Shown here: positions 25,380 to 34,964 of the stretch, piece by piece
Layout: each line of letters starts with the position of its first letter
How positions within the stretch are numbered: position 1 is the stretch's first letter
Source of the DNA: Eisenbergiella porci
GTDB taxonomy: Bacteria; Bacillota; Clostridia; Lachnospirales; Lachnospiraceae
NCBI RefSeq assembly: GCF_009696275.1
Contig: NZ_VUMI01000026.1
Coordinates: 1 to 64,000 of the forward strand
Length of the DNA: 64,000 nucleotides
Direction of reading: 5' to 3'
Made by a program: the position numbers and the translations under genes
The notes under the pieces: generated by a model
Told to the model about the DNA's origin: nothing
What the model saw: the letters and a program-made list of their open reading frames with translations, nothing else
Databases searched by the model: none

Positions 25380-27714
25380 TTATCTCGAGCTGGTAAAAGA
25401 GTATGCCGAAAAGCACAAACGGAAAAACCGTATGAGCCTTTTTGTTATCCTTCTGGCGGTGGCGCTGGTTGCCACGATTTTCGGCATGGCGGATATGGAG
25501 CTGCAGACACAGCAGATCAGCATGAAAAAACAGTATGGCAGCTGGCATATTGGGATAAAGGATATGGCAAGGGAACAGGAGCAGATAGTGGCCCTGCGCC
25601 CGCAGATTGCCGTCTCAGGTTATCTGGAAAGCGTCGGCGGTCGTTCCGGTTACACGCTTTTTGGCAAGGACGTCAATATTTGCGGCGCTGACGAGGCGCT
25701 GGCTAAGGAACTGGGAATCAATCTGGAGGCGGGGAACTGGCCGGAGAAGGGAAACGAAGCCCTGATTACCGGGACAATGGCCCGGACCTTTGGAATAGAA
25801 CCTGGGGACAGCATAACCCTGAAACGGCCGGACGGCGATGAAATGCAGCTTCTTATTACGGCTGTCGCCGGGGATACGGCGTTTGTACTCAAGGCAGATC
25901 AGGCAGGAATCCTGATGCCGGTGGAAACGCTGCGCAGGCTGTTTTCCCCGGAGGATTACAGCAGCGCCTATTTTATCAAATTCCGGCCCTTTACCAACAT
26001 ACAGGCTGAAAAAATGAAAATCGCGGAGAGCCTTGGCATTTCTCCTGACTCAATAGGGGAAAACGCCTATCTTCTGGCGGCGATGGGGCAGAGCGATGAT
26101 CCCTTTTTCGTAGGAATTTACGGAACGGCCGCGGTTCTTTTCCTTTTTGTCCTCACTGCTGCAGTGCTGATGATAACCAGCAGCTTTCAGACCAGTGTTA
26201 CGGATCGGATCCGTTTTTTCGGCATGCTCCGTTGTCTGGGGGCAACCAGAAAACAGGTGAAGCGTTTTGTCATAAAGGAAGGAATGCGCTACTGCCGGAA
26301 GGCAATTCCGGCGGGGCTTGCCGTGGGCGTGCTGGTGATCTGGATGCTGTGCGGTTTCCTGCGGGTGATGAATCCGGAATATTTTTCAGATATCCCGCTG
26401 TTTGGCATCAGCATCCCGGCCTTGGCGGCGGGGGCTGCGGTTGGCCTGGCCGCCTGTCTGCTCGCCTCCCTTTCCCCGGCAAAAAAGGCATCCTCCGTAT
26501 CCCCGCTTACAGCGGTGAGCGGCAATGCCCGGCTGCCCGGACAGATGAAAAATATGCGTTTTTTCAGGACCGGTAAGGTGGATAGGAATCTGGGAATCTA
26601 TCATGCCCTGGAAAACCGGAAGAACCTGCTGCTTATGACCGTGTCCTTTGCCCTGAGCATCCTGATGTTTATGAGCTTCTCAGGAATCGTTGATTTCATG
26701 CATCATGCGGTGCGGCCGCTGCGTCCCTGGAGTCCTGATCTTTCCCTGGTGAGCGCCGACAATACCTGCTCCATTGAAAATAAAATATACGAGGAACTGG
26801 AAAAGAATCCGGAGATAAATAAGGTATACGGCAGAATGTTTGCATTTGATGTCCCTTTCTCCGGGGAGCAGTCGGAGACTCAGGAAATGTCCTATTTGGT
26901 CTCCTATGAGGAGCACCAGTTCGGCTGGGCGGAGGACTTCCTGCAGGAGGGCAGCATTGAGGAAGTGCAGGGAACACCTGGAAAGGTGCTTGCAGTCGCG
27001 GGAGAAGGCAGGGACTGGCATACGGGGGAGAGACTGGAACTGGAGCTGAACGGGGAACTCAGGCAGGTGCAGATTGCCGGAGTGCTTGGCAGCAGTCCTT
27101 TTGACAGTGAAAACGGCGAGAGCATTTTCATCTGTTCTGAAGACAGCTTCCGTCAGCTTACCGGGGAAAATGCCTTTACCATACTGGATATACAGCTGAA
27201 AAGGGGGGCATCAGAGGAAATGGTAACGCAGCTGAGGGAACAGGCCGCCGGGCTTGGGCTTACCTTTTCCGATGCCAGGCAGAGCAAGGCGGAAAGCCAG
27301 GCTGTTATGATTTCCTTTTCGGTGTTTGTTTACGGTTTCCTGGCGGTTATTCTGATGATAGCCGTACTGCATATTATTAACAGCATTAACATGAGTGTTA
27401 CAAGCCGTATGAATCAGTGCGGCGTGATGAGGGCCATCGGCATGGAGGGCGGCCAGCTGCTTCGCATGGTAAGGGCGGAGGCTGTTGTATACGCGGCGTT
27501 AGGTTCCATACTGGGGATTGCCATGGGTATTCCGGCACACCATTTCGTATTTAAAATGATGGTCACCAGCCGTTGGGGAACGGCCTGGCAGATGCCATTC
27601 CTGCAATTGGCAGTTGTAGTGGGAGTGACCGTCGCCGTCACCCTGTTGGCGGTAAGAGGGCCTGCCAGGAAAATCAGGGACATGGATATCGTGGAAACTA
27701 TCCATGCGCTGTAG
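25372..27714 (+). CDS. FtsX-type ABC permease, two-module
   Basis: 780-aa permease. An N-terminal helix (~20-40) is followed by a large extracytoplasmic MacB-like periplasmic-core region (~45-245), an FtsX module of three helices ending near SLSPAKKAS, a second helix and extracytoplasmic region (~410-640), and a second FtsX module with VTSRMNQCGVMRAIGMEGGQLLRMV near the C-terminus. GGGAGG precedes ATG 25372. The architecture is that of permeases that resist cationic or lipid-II-binding peptides. A role in sensing through the upstream kinase is possible. Confidence 0.93.
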   Translation: MNSYLELVKEYAEKHKRKNRMSLFVILLAVALVATIFGMADMELQTQQISMKKQYGSWHIGIKDMAREQEQIVALRPQIAVSGYLESVGGRSGYTLFGKDVNICGADEALAKELGINLEAGNWPEKGNEALITGTMARTFGIEPGDSITLKRPDGDEMQLLITAVAGDTAFVLKADQAGILMPVETLRRLFSPEDYSSAYFIKFRPFTNIQAEKMKIAESLGISPDSIGENAYLLAAMGQSDDPFFVGIYGTAAVLFLFVLTAAVLMITSSFQTSVTDRIRFFGMLRCLGATRKQVKRFVIKEGMRYCRKAIPAGLAVGVLVIWMLCGFLRVMNPEYFSDIPLFGISIPALAAGAAVGLAACLLASLSPAKKASSVSPLTAVSGNARLPGQMKNMRFFRTGKVDRNLGIYHALENRKNLLLMTVSFALSILMFMSFSGIVDFMHHAVRPLRPWSPDLSLVSADNTCSIENKIYEELEKNPEINKVYGRMFAFDVPFSGEQSETQEMSYLVSYEEHQFGWAEDFLQEGSIEEVQGTPGKVLAVAGEGRDWHTGERLELELNGELRQVQIAGVLGSSPFDSENGESIFICSEDSFRQLTGENAFTILDIQLKRGASEEMVTQLREQAAGLGLTFSDARQSKAESQAVMISFSVFVYGFLAVILMIAVLHIINSINMSVTSRMNQCGVMRAIGMEGGQLLRMVRAEAVVYAALGSILGIAMGIPAHHFVFKMMVTSRWGTAWQMPFLQLAVVVGVTVAVTLLAVRGPARKIRDMDIVETIHAL

Positions 27715-27978
27715 AGATGCAATCGATCAGGCCGGGATTTCTTGAAATGTTTGCTCCTGTATATAAAGGGCCGTATTTTGCTCTGTCTCAGGCAAAAGTA
27801 TTTATCCGCTCCTTTATGTGAAAACAGGGTAACAGATCAGTTATCAGGATTGTTATCTGGGGTAGAATATTTTATATGGAAAGCATGTATTTTATATTGC
27901 GTCCTTTCCTGAGTTCAACTATAGTGAAAGAATAGTAGCAGAAAAATTTGGACAGAAACACATTCAGGAGGGGACGCC

Positions 27979-28365
27979 ATGTTAAGAAAAAAATGCTGTG
28001 GATGAAGGACAGCGGCAACATAGGGGATGAAATCAGACAGTGCAGGGACGAAGGCCGGCAGATTGAGGCGCTTCTTCCCCGGGCGGAGAAAATTGCCGCC
28101 ATGGAAGACGGGGAGGAAAAGGAAAAACAGGCCAGGGAGCTTCTTTTGGAAATGGAGAATTGTCCTGTTAAAGCCATGTTTCCATATGAAGAACCTGAGG
28201 CCTGTGAGGATATCCGAAAGGCCGCGCAGGGTAGCAGCCTGTGTCGTCCGGTGCCGGAAGAGGAACTGGAGAATCGCCTGAAGGGCGCCTGGATAGGCAG
28301 GGCATCTTGCTGCCTGCTGGGAATTCCGGTAGAGGGCTGGAGCCGGAGCAAAATCCGCGGCTTTC
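27979..28365 (+). pseudogene. Truncated ADP-ribosylglycohydrolase-like gene
   Basis: AGGAGGGG precedes ATG 27979, but a run of seven A (one short of frame) sends translation to an early TGA; restoring one A gives MLRKKMLWMKDSGNIGDEI. The downstream frame then runs as an acidic helical leader to LENRLKGAWIGRASCCLLG and IPVEGWSRSKIRGFL, the entry motif of the DraG/ADP-ribosylglycohydrolase fold. The catalytic remainder is absent; beyond ~28365 the sequence is the 3' end of the opposite-strand CBM9 gene. Frameshift plus 3' truncation make it a remnant. The DraG assignment rests on this one motif. Confidence 0.6.
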
Positions 28366-29391
28366 TCAACAATGTTTTCCATCGGCGGAAGGACAGGAAA
28401 GCTCAAACGTATGCGGCGTCACGGAGATTTTGTAGGCAAGCGGCAGAACCCTTCCATTTTCCGGAAGAGCCGTATGTCTGTGCAGAATCTCCGTCAGCGC
28501 CGTAAAATCGTCCGTATAATGACCATTCTCATCCCGGTAAATCTGCTGGGCATAATAAAGCTTTCTCAGCTCCCATTTGCGCCGTTCATCCTCCGGAATG
28601 GAGCCTGCGCGGCCCCCTTCTTCCTGCCCGTCCGTGAAAAAGACAAATCCCCACAGCTCAGGATAATGAATATTGATGACGCCGGTTGGCGCCCATACCC
28701 AGTTATCCTCGGGCAGGGGATTGCCGGTTACAGGGTCGGTGCGTTTTCTGTAACATCCGTCTTCCTTGTCTACAGTCCACTGCACCCTGGAAAAATTCAT
28801 GCGGTAATACTCCCCGGCCTTCGGCGCCCTTTTCCCCGGCAGGCATTCGGTGATCGCCCGAAAGGGAATCACCACCTCCGCGGACCAGCCTGTATTTTCC
28901 CCATCCGGCCGGTTGATGCTCCCTTTAACTGCAACAGCGGTGCGCAGGCCGTGGATGTCATAGCCGTTAACCGCATTTCCCCCGTCACGGTAGGCGGCCG
29001 GAAGGAACAAATCCCATACCGTATTCAACACATTCATTTCAAATTCATAATACTGCTGGGTGTCGGAGTCAGGGTCAATGAAGATTTCAAAATCGTTATC
29101 CTGGAAAATGACCTCATCACGTCCTGTTACATTTCCCCAGATCTCATCTCCGTAAAGCTGCGCCCCGATATATAGGTTTTCATCATCCCAGAGCATCTTA
29201 ACCCGTGTCCCGAAACGCGGGGCGGGCATATGCGCTCCCTGGATATCGATGAATTCATCCGTAAAAGGAGCGTCAGCCCAGAAATCCTTGTCCAGATTTC
29301 CGTCCGGCTGCAGAGCCGTCCCTGCCCTGCGGCAGTAATACACAGGCGGGTGAAAATCAACGGCCGGGACAGGAATGCGGATATTGTCCAT
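28366..29391 (-). CDS. Carbohydrate-binding family 9-like protein
   Basis: 341 aa, no signal peptide. The DOMON/CBM9-like beta-sandwich spans most of the protein: GNLDKDFWADAPFTDEFIDI, VKMLWDDENLYIGAQLYGDE, DNDFEIFIDPDSDTQQYYEFE, ENTGWSAEVVIPFRAI and YYRMNFSRVQWTVD are the usual strands, ending in a helical C-terminus. Cytoplasmic relatives occur next to glycoside hydrolases. ATG 29391 is chosen because AAGAGG precedes it; the longer frame has no site. It is divergent from the fucosidase/transport operon across a 524-base spacer and may belong to the same regulon. Confidence 0.87.
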   Translation of the reverse strand: MDNIRIPVPAVDFHPPVYYCRRAGTALQPDGNLDKDFWADAPFTDEFIDIQGAHMPAPRFGTRVKMLWDDENLYIGAQLYGDEIWGNVTGRDEVIFQDNDFEIFIDPDSDTQQYYEFEMNVLNTVWDLFLPAAYRDGGNAVNGYDIHGLRTAVAVKGSINRPDGENTGWSAEVVIPFRAITECLPGKRAPKAGEYYRMNFSRVQWTVDKEDGCYRKRTDPVTGNPLPEDNWVWAPTGVINIHYPELWGFVFFTDGQEEGGRAGSIPEDERRKWELRKLYYAQQIYRDENGHYTDDFTALTEILHRHTALPENGRVLPLAYKISVTPHTFELSCPSADGKHC

Positions 29392-29462
29392 AAAAACCTC
29401 TTTTCCGCGGGAAGAAACGGATACCGGTTTATCCGGACATCCTTTCTCCCGCTTTTTTTGAT

Positions 29463-29491
29463 ATTGTATCACTATGTTCATAAATATTCAA
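29463..29491 (-). promoter_or_regulatory. Promoter of the CBM9-like gene
   Basis: On the minus strand TTGAAT (29491-29486), a 17-base spacer and TACAAT (29468-29463) lie ~72 bases upstream of the start. TGTTCA and TGAACA half-sites flank the -35 region. Confidence 0.5.
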
Positions 29492-29714
29492 CAAAAGTGA
29501 ACACTATAGTAAAGAAAGAACAAAAAATACAATCGATTGTCACTGAAAGGAAAAGAATAATATACGAAATAAGCGAAAATATGACCAAAACCAGCACTCA
29601 TAAAAAGGTTATTTTAGAAAAATGCAAAAGATACATAATGAATAAAATTTAACACTAATAATTTTATATGTTTTGTAAAAATGGTAAAAAATGAACAAAT
29701 ATGTATGAAACAGA

Positions 29715-29743
29715 TTGACAAAGTGCATGTGCAAAGTTATTAT
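29715..29743 (+). promoter_or_regulatory. Main promoter of the fucosyl-glycan operon
   Basis: A perfect TTGACA (29715-29720), 17-base spacer and TATTAT (29738-29743). The spacer holds a GTGCA direct repeat. The resulting leader is ~165 bases, A/T-rich, without an obvious attenuator. The remaining part of this 524-base spacer shows nothing else recognisable. Confidence 0.75.
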
Positions 29744-29915
29744 TTACCTAACAAAAACGACATATAAACGAAAAGAATTTAATGGCAAATTACGATAAAA
29801 AGCGTGCCTGCAGTTTTCTGTAAACATAATGAACATATGTTAAAAATGTTAAGCGCGACGGAGAAAAACGTACCGCAGAGACATCTAAAATAACAGCTCA
29901 AGAAGGGAGAAGTGC

Positions 29916-30845
29916 ATGAAAACGAAAAAAAAGAGAAAGAAAGGAACAACAATGAGGGCATTGCGGCGTGATATATCGCTCTGGCTTTTCTGCATACCGG
30001 GCGTCGTGCTGACTTTCATTTTCAGCTATATTCCGATGTACGGCGTACAGCTGGCGTTCCGCAGGTACAATGCGAAAGCGGGGATTTGGGGAAGCCCGTG
30101 GGTGGGACTGTATTATTTCAAAAGGTTTTTTGAATCCCCCTATTTTTCATCAACAATTAAGAATACGCTTGTTCTGAGCCTGTACGGCCTGATCGTGTCC
30201 TTTCCGATCCCCATTATCCTGGCGTTGCTGCTGAATTCATTCCGGCACAAAAAATACAGGAAGCTGATTCAGACGGTTACCTATGCACCGAACTTTATTT
30301 CCACGGTGGTCATGTGCGGTATGATTATCCTGTTTTTATCCCCTTCGGTTGGTGTTATCAATAATATTATACAGTTTTTCGGGGGAGATCCTGTCAACTT
30401 TATGGCGAAAAAAGAATATTGGAGACACATTTACGTATGGACTGGTATCTGGCAGGGAATGGGCTGGAGTTCGGTCATTTATTTTGCGGCTCTTTCCGGA
30501 ATCAGCCCTGAGCTGCATGAGGCGGCCAAATGTGACGGCGCCACAAAGCTGCAGCTTATCAGGCATATTGACCTGCCCTCCATTATGCCTACGGCAACGG
30601 TCCTGCTGATTATGAACTGCGGCAGTATCCTTTCCATAGGTTTCGAGAAGGCGTATCTGCTGCAGAACGACCTGAATCTGAACGTATCGGAAATCATTTC
30701 CACATATGTATACAAGGTCGGCCTTATTAATAACGACATGTCCTATTCCACGGCAATCGGGCTTTTTAATACACTGGTCAATCTGGTAATGCTGCTGATT
30801 GTTAACAAAGCCGCGGATAAACTTTCAGGCAACAGCCTTTGGTAG
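29916..30845 (+). CDS. ABC transporter permease (LplB type)
   Basis: 309-aa membrane permease of the LplB/YtcP importer group that moves oligosaccharides. A basic N-terminus precedes six transmembrane segments; FSYIPMYGVQLAFRRYN and the EAA loop HEAAKCDGATKLQLIRHIDLP are diagnostic. GGGAGAAG precedes ATG 29916 (ATG 29952 is an alternative). It is followed 13 bases later by the partner permease gene. No ATPase is encoded, so a shared ATPase is expected. Confidence 0.92.
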   Translation: MKTKKKRKKGTTMRALRRDISLWLFCIPGVVLTFIFSYIPMYGVQLAFRRYNAKAGIWGSPWVGLYYFKRFFESPYFSSTIKNTLVLSLYGLIVSFPIPIILALLLNSFRHKKYRKLIQTVTYAPNFISTVVMCGMIILFLSPSVGVINNIIQFFGGDPVNFMAKKEYWRHIYVWTGIWQGMGWSSVIYFAALSGISPELHEAAKCDGATKLQLIRHIDLPSIMPTATVLLIMNCGSILSIGFEKAYLLQNDLNLNVSEIISTYVYKVGLINNDMSYSTAIGLFNTLVNLVMLLIVNKAADKLSGNSLW

Positions 30846-30858
30846 GAGGAACAACGAG

Positions 30859-31789
30859 ATGACAGAACCTAAAATAGCTCCCAGGAAAAAGAAGATGAAA
30901 CGCTGCAAAGAAGACGTGATCTTCGATACGGTTGTTTTTATTGTACTGACTCTGATTCTGCTGATTGTGGCATATCCGCTTTACTGGGTGGTGATTTCTT
31001 CCATCAGCGATCCCAGCGCGGTGTCCGGCGGCAAGGTAATCTTAAGGCCGATTGGATTCACATTGAACGGCTATGCGGAGGTGTTTAAAAACAGCGCCGT
31101 TATGAAAGGCTTTTTTAACTCCATTATTTACACGGTCTGCGGCGTGTGCATCAATCTGGTGGTAACCCTGCCCACCGCTTATGCGCTTTCAAGGGACAGG
31201 TTCGGGGGAAAGAAAATTGTAACGCTTTTTTTATATGGTCACCATGTTTTTCGGCGGCGGCCTGATCCCCACTTACCTGGTTATCCGCAACCTGCACATG
31301 CTCAATACCATATGGGCGCTGGTCCTGCCCGGCTGCCTGAGCGTATACAACATGATTGTGGCGAGAACCTTTTTCAAATCCAATATTTCTGAAGAACTGT
31401 ATGAGGCGGCGGAAATCGACGGCTGTACCCAGGGACAGTTTTTCTTCAGGATTGCCCTTCCGCTTTCCGCGGCCATTACGGCGATTTTGGTTCTTTATTA
31501 CGGCGTAGGGCATTGGAATTCCTATTTTTCCGCGTTGGTTTATATTTCTGATTCCGAAAAATATCCGCTGCAGCTGGTGCTGCGTAATATCCTGATTACA
31601 AATGAAACGGCGCTGGCGCAGACCGCCACGACAGAAGCGGCCAGGGCTGCGCTCAGGGAAAAACAGCAGCTGATTGACGTTATGAAATATTCCCTGATTA
31701 TTATCAGCAGTATCCCGGTTCTGCTTTTATACCCTTTTATACAGAAGTATTTTGTCAAGGGAGTAATGATTGGTTCCCTGAAGGGCTGA
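30859..31789 (+). pseudogene. ABC transporter permease (LplC type), frameshifted
   Basis: AGGAGG precedes ATG 30859 and the N-terminal half reads normally to ALSRDRFGGKKIVTLF. At a run of seven T near 31226-31235 the frame is lost; the family sequence continues in another frame as MVTMFFGGGLIPTYLVIRNL, including the EAA loop EAAEIDGCTQGQFFFRIALP, to the normal end KGVMIGSLKG at 31789. Each half is clean, and the break is at a homopolymer, so this may be a sequencing error, a phase-variable tract or a recent mutation. If real it disables the importer that feeds the downstream enzymes. Confidence 0.85.
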
Positions 31790-31881
31790 CGCATTGCGGT
31801 GTTTACCGGCAGAAGGCCGGATGAATACAGGCAGCTGCAGCCAAAGGGCGGCTGCCAATATATAAAACAGGAGGAAAAAGA

Positions 31882-33510
31882 ATGAAAAAGAAAGCGGTTG
31901 CGTTAGTGCTGGCGGCGGCAATGTGTGTGACGTCCCTGGCAGGCTGCGGCAGCAGCACTGCAAGTACAACGGAAAATGCATCGGGGGAGGTATCGGAGGC
32001 TGTCGTGGATGAAAGCGGCAAGGTGGACGGCGTCATGTATAAGGTGGGGCTGCCGCTGGTGGATGAGGGAACCTACGGCTTTTCCATTTTCTGCGACGAT
32101 TCCAAGGAAAAACCTGAATACTATATGCTTGATGAGTTCAAGAAGCAGACCAACGTGGATGTTGAAATGCGTATCTTCCCTTATGAAACGGCTACAGAGA
32201 GACTGAATCTGGATTTGAACTCGGGAGATTACGCGGATGTCGTTGGCGGATGGACATTAAGCGACAGTATGATCCTGACCTATGGCGTGAATCAGGGGGT
32301 ATTTATTCCTCTGGAGGATTATTTTGCCGAGTACTGCCCCAGAATTACAGAAATCCTGGATCTGCCCGGCGTAAGGGAGGAAATGACGGCTCCGGACGGA
32401 CATATCTATGCCATTCCCTATGTCTGTGACGATACCAAGGTAGGCTATTCTCCTTATATCAACGGCAGATGGCTGAAAAATGTGGGGATGGACATGCCCA
32501 CAACAACGGAAGAGTTCGAAGCCGTGTTAAAGGCGTTCAAGGAACAGGACGCGAACGGGAACGGAGATCCTAACGATGAAATCCCGTTTTCCGCAGACCC
32601 CAACAATAAGCATATTGAATCGATGACCGGCTGGTTCGGACTGCCCATGGGAAAATCTGGTATAGGAATCCTGGATGAGGAAGTGGTATTTGCAGGCGCA
32701 AGCAGCACCTACCGGGAATTTTTAAGCTGGTTCAACAGCCTGTATGAGCAGGGATTGATCGACCTGGAGATTTTCACACAGGACAGCTCCACCTGGGAAG
32801 GCAAAGGAAACCGTGATCTTTACGGGGTTTCCATCGCATACGGCAGCGGTGAGTTCTCCGGTATTGTTGTGGAGGGCGGAGAAAAGAGTGAGTTCGATGT
32901 GCTCCCCGTACTGAATACGGATAAAGGGGGCATGTGGATGAGAGATACCAACGGCTTCAGTGTGTACAGGACACAGGCGGTTATTACCGATAACGCTGAG
33001 CATCCCGAAGTGATCTGCCGCTGGTTTGACAATGCATTCCAGCTGGAAAACGGTATCGGATGTAACAGAGGCCCTGTAGGAACCGTTGTATTCAAGGAAG
33101 ACGACGGCTACCGTGCCATTGATGTAAAGACTCTTCCAGAGGAGGATCAGGAAAAATTCAGCTGGGGAAACCTGTGGCCGCAGTCTCTGCCCAAATATAT
33201 GCCTTCCGGCTTTAAATACATCGAGGATCATCCCACCTATAATGAAAAGAAGGTTATGGAAGACACCTATGAGCCTTATCTGACCAAGACTACCATTCCT
33301 TCTTTCTGGATCCCGCTTGACAAAATCGACAGATATTCCGACATCGCAAGCGCGCTCACCGATTACTTCAACCAAAGACAGGCAATGTTCATTTCCGGCG
33401 AAATGGATATTGACGATGACGCACAGTGGCAGAGCTATGTTGACGGTCTGTATGCGCTGGGACTGGAAGACTGGATGGATGTCCGCGGTATTGAAAAAGT
33501 AGTGGAATAA
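31882..33510 (+). CDS. Extracellular sugar-binding lipoprotein of the LplB/LplC importer
   Basis: 542-aa lipoprotein with lipobox L19-A20-G21-C22, a Ser/Thr/Glu linker, then a large two-lobe binding fold, longer than MalE types, as usual for LplA/LipO-like proteins. Recognisable blocks are DEFKKQTNVDVEMRIFPYETATERLNLDLNSGDYADV split over strands, a calcium-like DANGNGDPNDEIPFS loop (~215-230), and the C-terminal QSYVDGLYALGLEDWMDV tail. AGGAGG precedes ATG. It is followed by a terminator-like hairpin, so it may be expressed more strongly than the enzymes after it. Confidence 0.93.
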   Translation: MKKKAVALVLAAAMCVTSLAGCGSSTASTTENASGEVSEAVVDESGKVDGVMYKVGLPLVDEGTYGFSIFCDDSKEKPEYYMLDEFKKQTNVDVEMRIFPYETATERLNLDLNSGDYADVVGGWTLSDSMILTYGVNQGVFIPLEDYFAEYCPRITEILDLPGVREEMTAPDGHIYAIPYVCDDTKVGYSPYINGRWLKNVGMDMPTTTEEFEAVLKAFKEQDANGNGDPNDEIPFSADPNNKHIESMTGWFGLPMGKSGIGILDEEVVFAGASSTYREFLSWFNSLYEQGLIDLEIFTQDSSTWEGKGNRDLYGVSIAYGSGEFSGIVVEGGEKSEFDVLPVLNTDKGGMWMRDTNGFSVYRTQAVITDNAEHPEVICRWFDNAFQLENGIGCNRGPVGTVVFKEDDGYRAIDVKTLPEEDQEKFSWGNLWPQSLPKYMPSGFKYIEDHPTYNEKKVMEDTYEPYLTKTTIPSFWIPLDKIDRYSDIASALTDYFNQRQAMFISGEMDIDDDAQWQSYVDGLYALGLEDWMDVRGIEKVVE

Positions 33511-33609
33511 AAGCTGTGCCTGCGCGGGCAGGCAGCATATGCATGCCGGCATAAAACCGCCAGGACGGCGGTAAGCTGGAAAGAAGCTTTATAAATAGTT
33601 GAACAGATA

Positions 33610-33648
33610 AATCCCTGCCGCCTTGTCATTGGGCGACAGGGGATTTTT
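33610..33648 (+). terminator. Intra-operon terminator/attenuator
   Basis: AATCCCTGCCGCC (33610-33622) pairs with GGGCGACAGGGGATT (33631-33645), ending in five T. It lies between the binding-protein gene and the first fucosidase gene, suiting partial read-through so that the abundant lipoprotein exceeds the enzymes. Confidence 0.75.
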
Positions 33649-33674
33649 GGAGTTTGGAAGCGGAGGGGAATTTT

Positions 33675-34964
33675 ATGATGCAGGAATGGTTCAGAAAGGC
33701 CAGGCTTGGGATTTTTATACACTATGGCATTTATGCGGTGGGGGATGTATCGGAATCCTGGTCCTTTCATAATGGGAATATTTCCTATGAAAATTATATG
33801 AAGCAGTGCGGGGGCTTTACCGCCTCCCGGTATGATCCGGCGGCCTGGGCGGAGCTTTTTAAAAAAGCAGGCGCGCAGTATGTGGTCATGACGTCCAAGC
33901 ATCACGACGGCGTGGCTCTTTTTGATACGAAATACAGTGATTTGAACGTGGTGAAGAAAACGCCGGCAGGCAGGGATCTGGTAAAGGAATATGTGGAGGC
34001 GATGAATGCCGCGGGGCTGAAGACCGGGATTTATTTTTCGTTGATTGACTGGTCGGATCCCCGCTACCGCAGCATTTATCCGGAAGGGGCGAAGCGGGAG
34101 GACTGCCTGAAGGATATTTATGGTTCCCCGGCCGGCGGGGAGGAGGACTATGGAAAGTGGGAGGAGTTTCTGGAATTCAACAATAATCAGCTCAGGGAAT
34201 TAATGACAAATTACGGAACTGTGGATTTGCTCTGGTTTGATGGAGACTGGGAACGGAGCGCGGCACAGTGGAAAATGCCTCAGTTCCGGGAATATCTTCA
34301 CAGCCTGAATCCCAATGTGGTGCTGAATTCCCGGATGCAGGGCTATGGCGACTATGGGACGCCGGAGCAGGGCATCCCCCTTTACGGCCCGGAAGGGGAA
34401 TGGGAGTTCTGTACCACCATCAATGATTCCTGGGGCTATCGGCCCAGCGATAACGATTATAAGACCAGCGGGCAGATTATCCGTATGTTCTGCGACTGTA
34501 TCACGCTGGGCGGAAGGCTTCTTTTGGATGTGGGGCCAAAGGAGGACGGCACGCTGGATGAGCGGCAGGAAAAGGTGCTGCTGGATCTGGGAAGCTGGAT
34601 CCATGATCATGAGGAAGCAGTGTATCCTACGGGAAAGGGTTTAAGCTACCATCAGTTTCTGGGAGGCAGCACGCTGTCCGCGGATCAGCAGGTCCTTTAT
34701 CTTTTCCTGTATGACAAACCGCTGGAAAGCGTATGCGTCAAAGGGGTGAAGACACCTGTAAAAAGAGTGACGGCGCTGCACAGCGGCCAGGAGCTTCATT
34801 TTTCCTATACCGGCTCACTGCCGTGGAGCGGCATCCCGGGGACACTGTGGATTTGGGCGCAGGATTTGCAGACCCATCCCTTTGCCACGGTGCTGAAGGT
34901 GGAGCTGGAAGGAAAAATTACTTATAATCTGGGACATGGAGAAGTGGTGACGAATAATGACTGA
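33675..34964 (+). CDS. GH29 alpha-L-fucosidase, cytoplasmic (1)
   Basis: 429 aa, no signal peptide. GH29 signatures: WFRKARLGIFIHYGIYAV at the N-terminus, YVVMTSKHHDGVALFDTKYS, GLKTGIYFSLIDW, the catalytic nucleophile Asp in DLLWFDGDWE, and GGRLLLDVGPKEDGTLDE closing the barrel; a short beta domain follows. GGAGGGG precedes ATG 33675. It hydrolyses terminal alpha-linked fucose. The next fucosidase gene overlaps its stop by eight bases, so the pair is co-translated. Linkage preference cannot be read from sequence. Confidence 0.94.
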   Translation: MMQEWFRKARLGIFIHYGIYAVGDVSESWSFHNGNISYENYMKQCGGFTASRYDPAAWAELFKKAGAQYVVMTSKHHDGVALFDTKYSDLNVVKKTPAGRDLVKEYVEAMNAAGLKTGIYFSLIDWSDPRYRSIYPEGAKREDCLKDIYGSPAGGEEDYGKWEEFLEFNNNQLRELMTNYGTVDLLWFDGDWERSAAQWKMPQFREYLHSLNPNVVLNSRMQGYGDYGTPEQGIPLYGPEGEWEFCTTINDSWGYRPSDNDYKTSGQIIRMFCDCITLGGRLLLDVGPKEDGTLDERQEKVLLDLGSWIHDHEEAVYPTGKGLSYHQFLGGSTLSADQQVLYLFLYDKPLESVCVKGVKTPVKRVTALHSGQELHFSYTGSLPWSGIPGTLWIWAQDLQTHPFATVLKVELEGKITYNLGHGEVVTNND

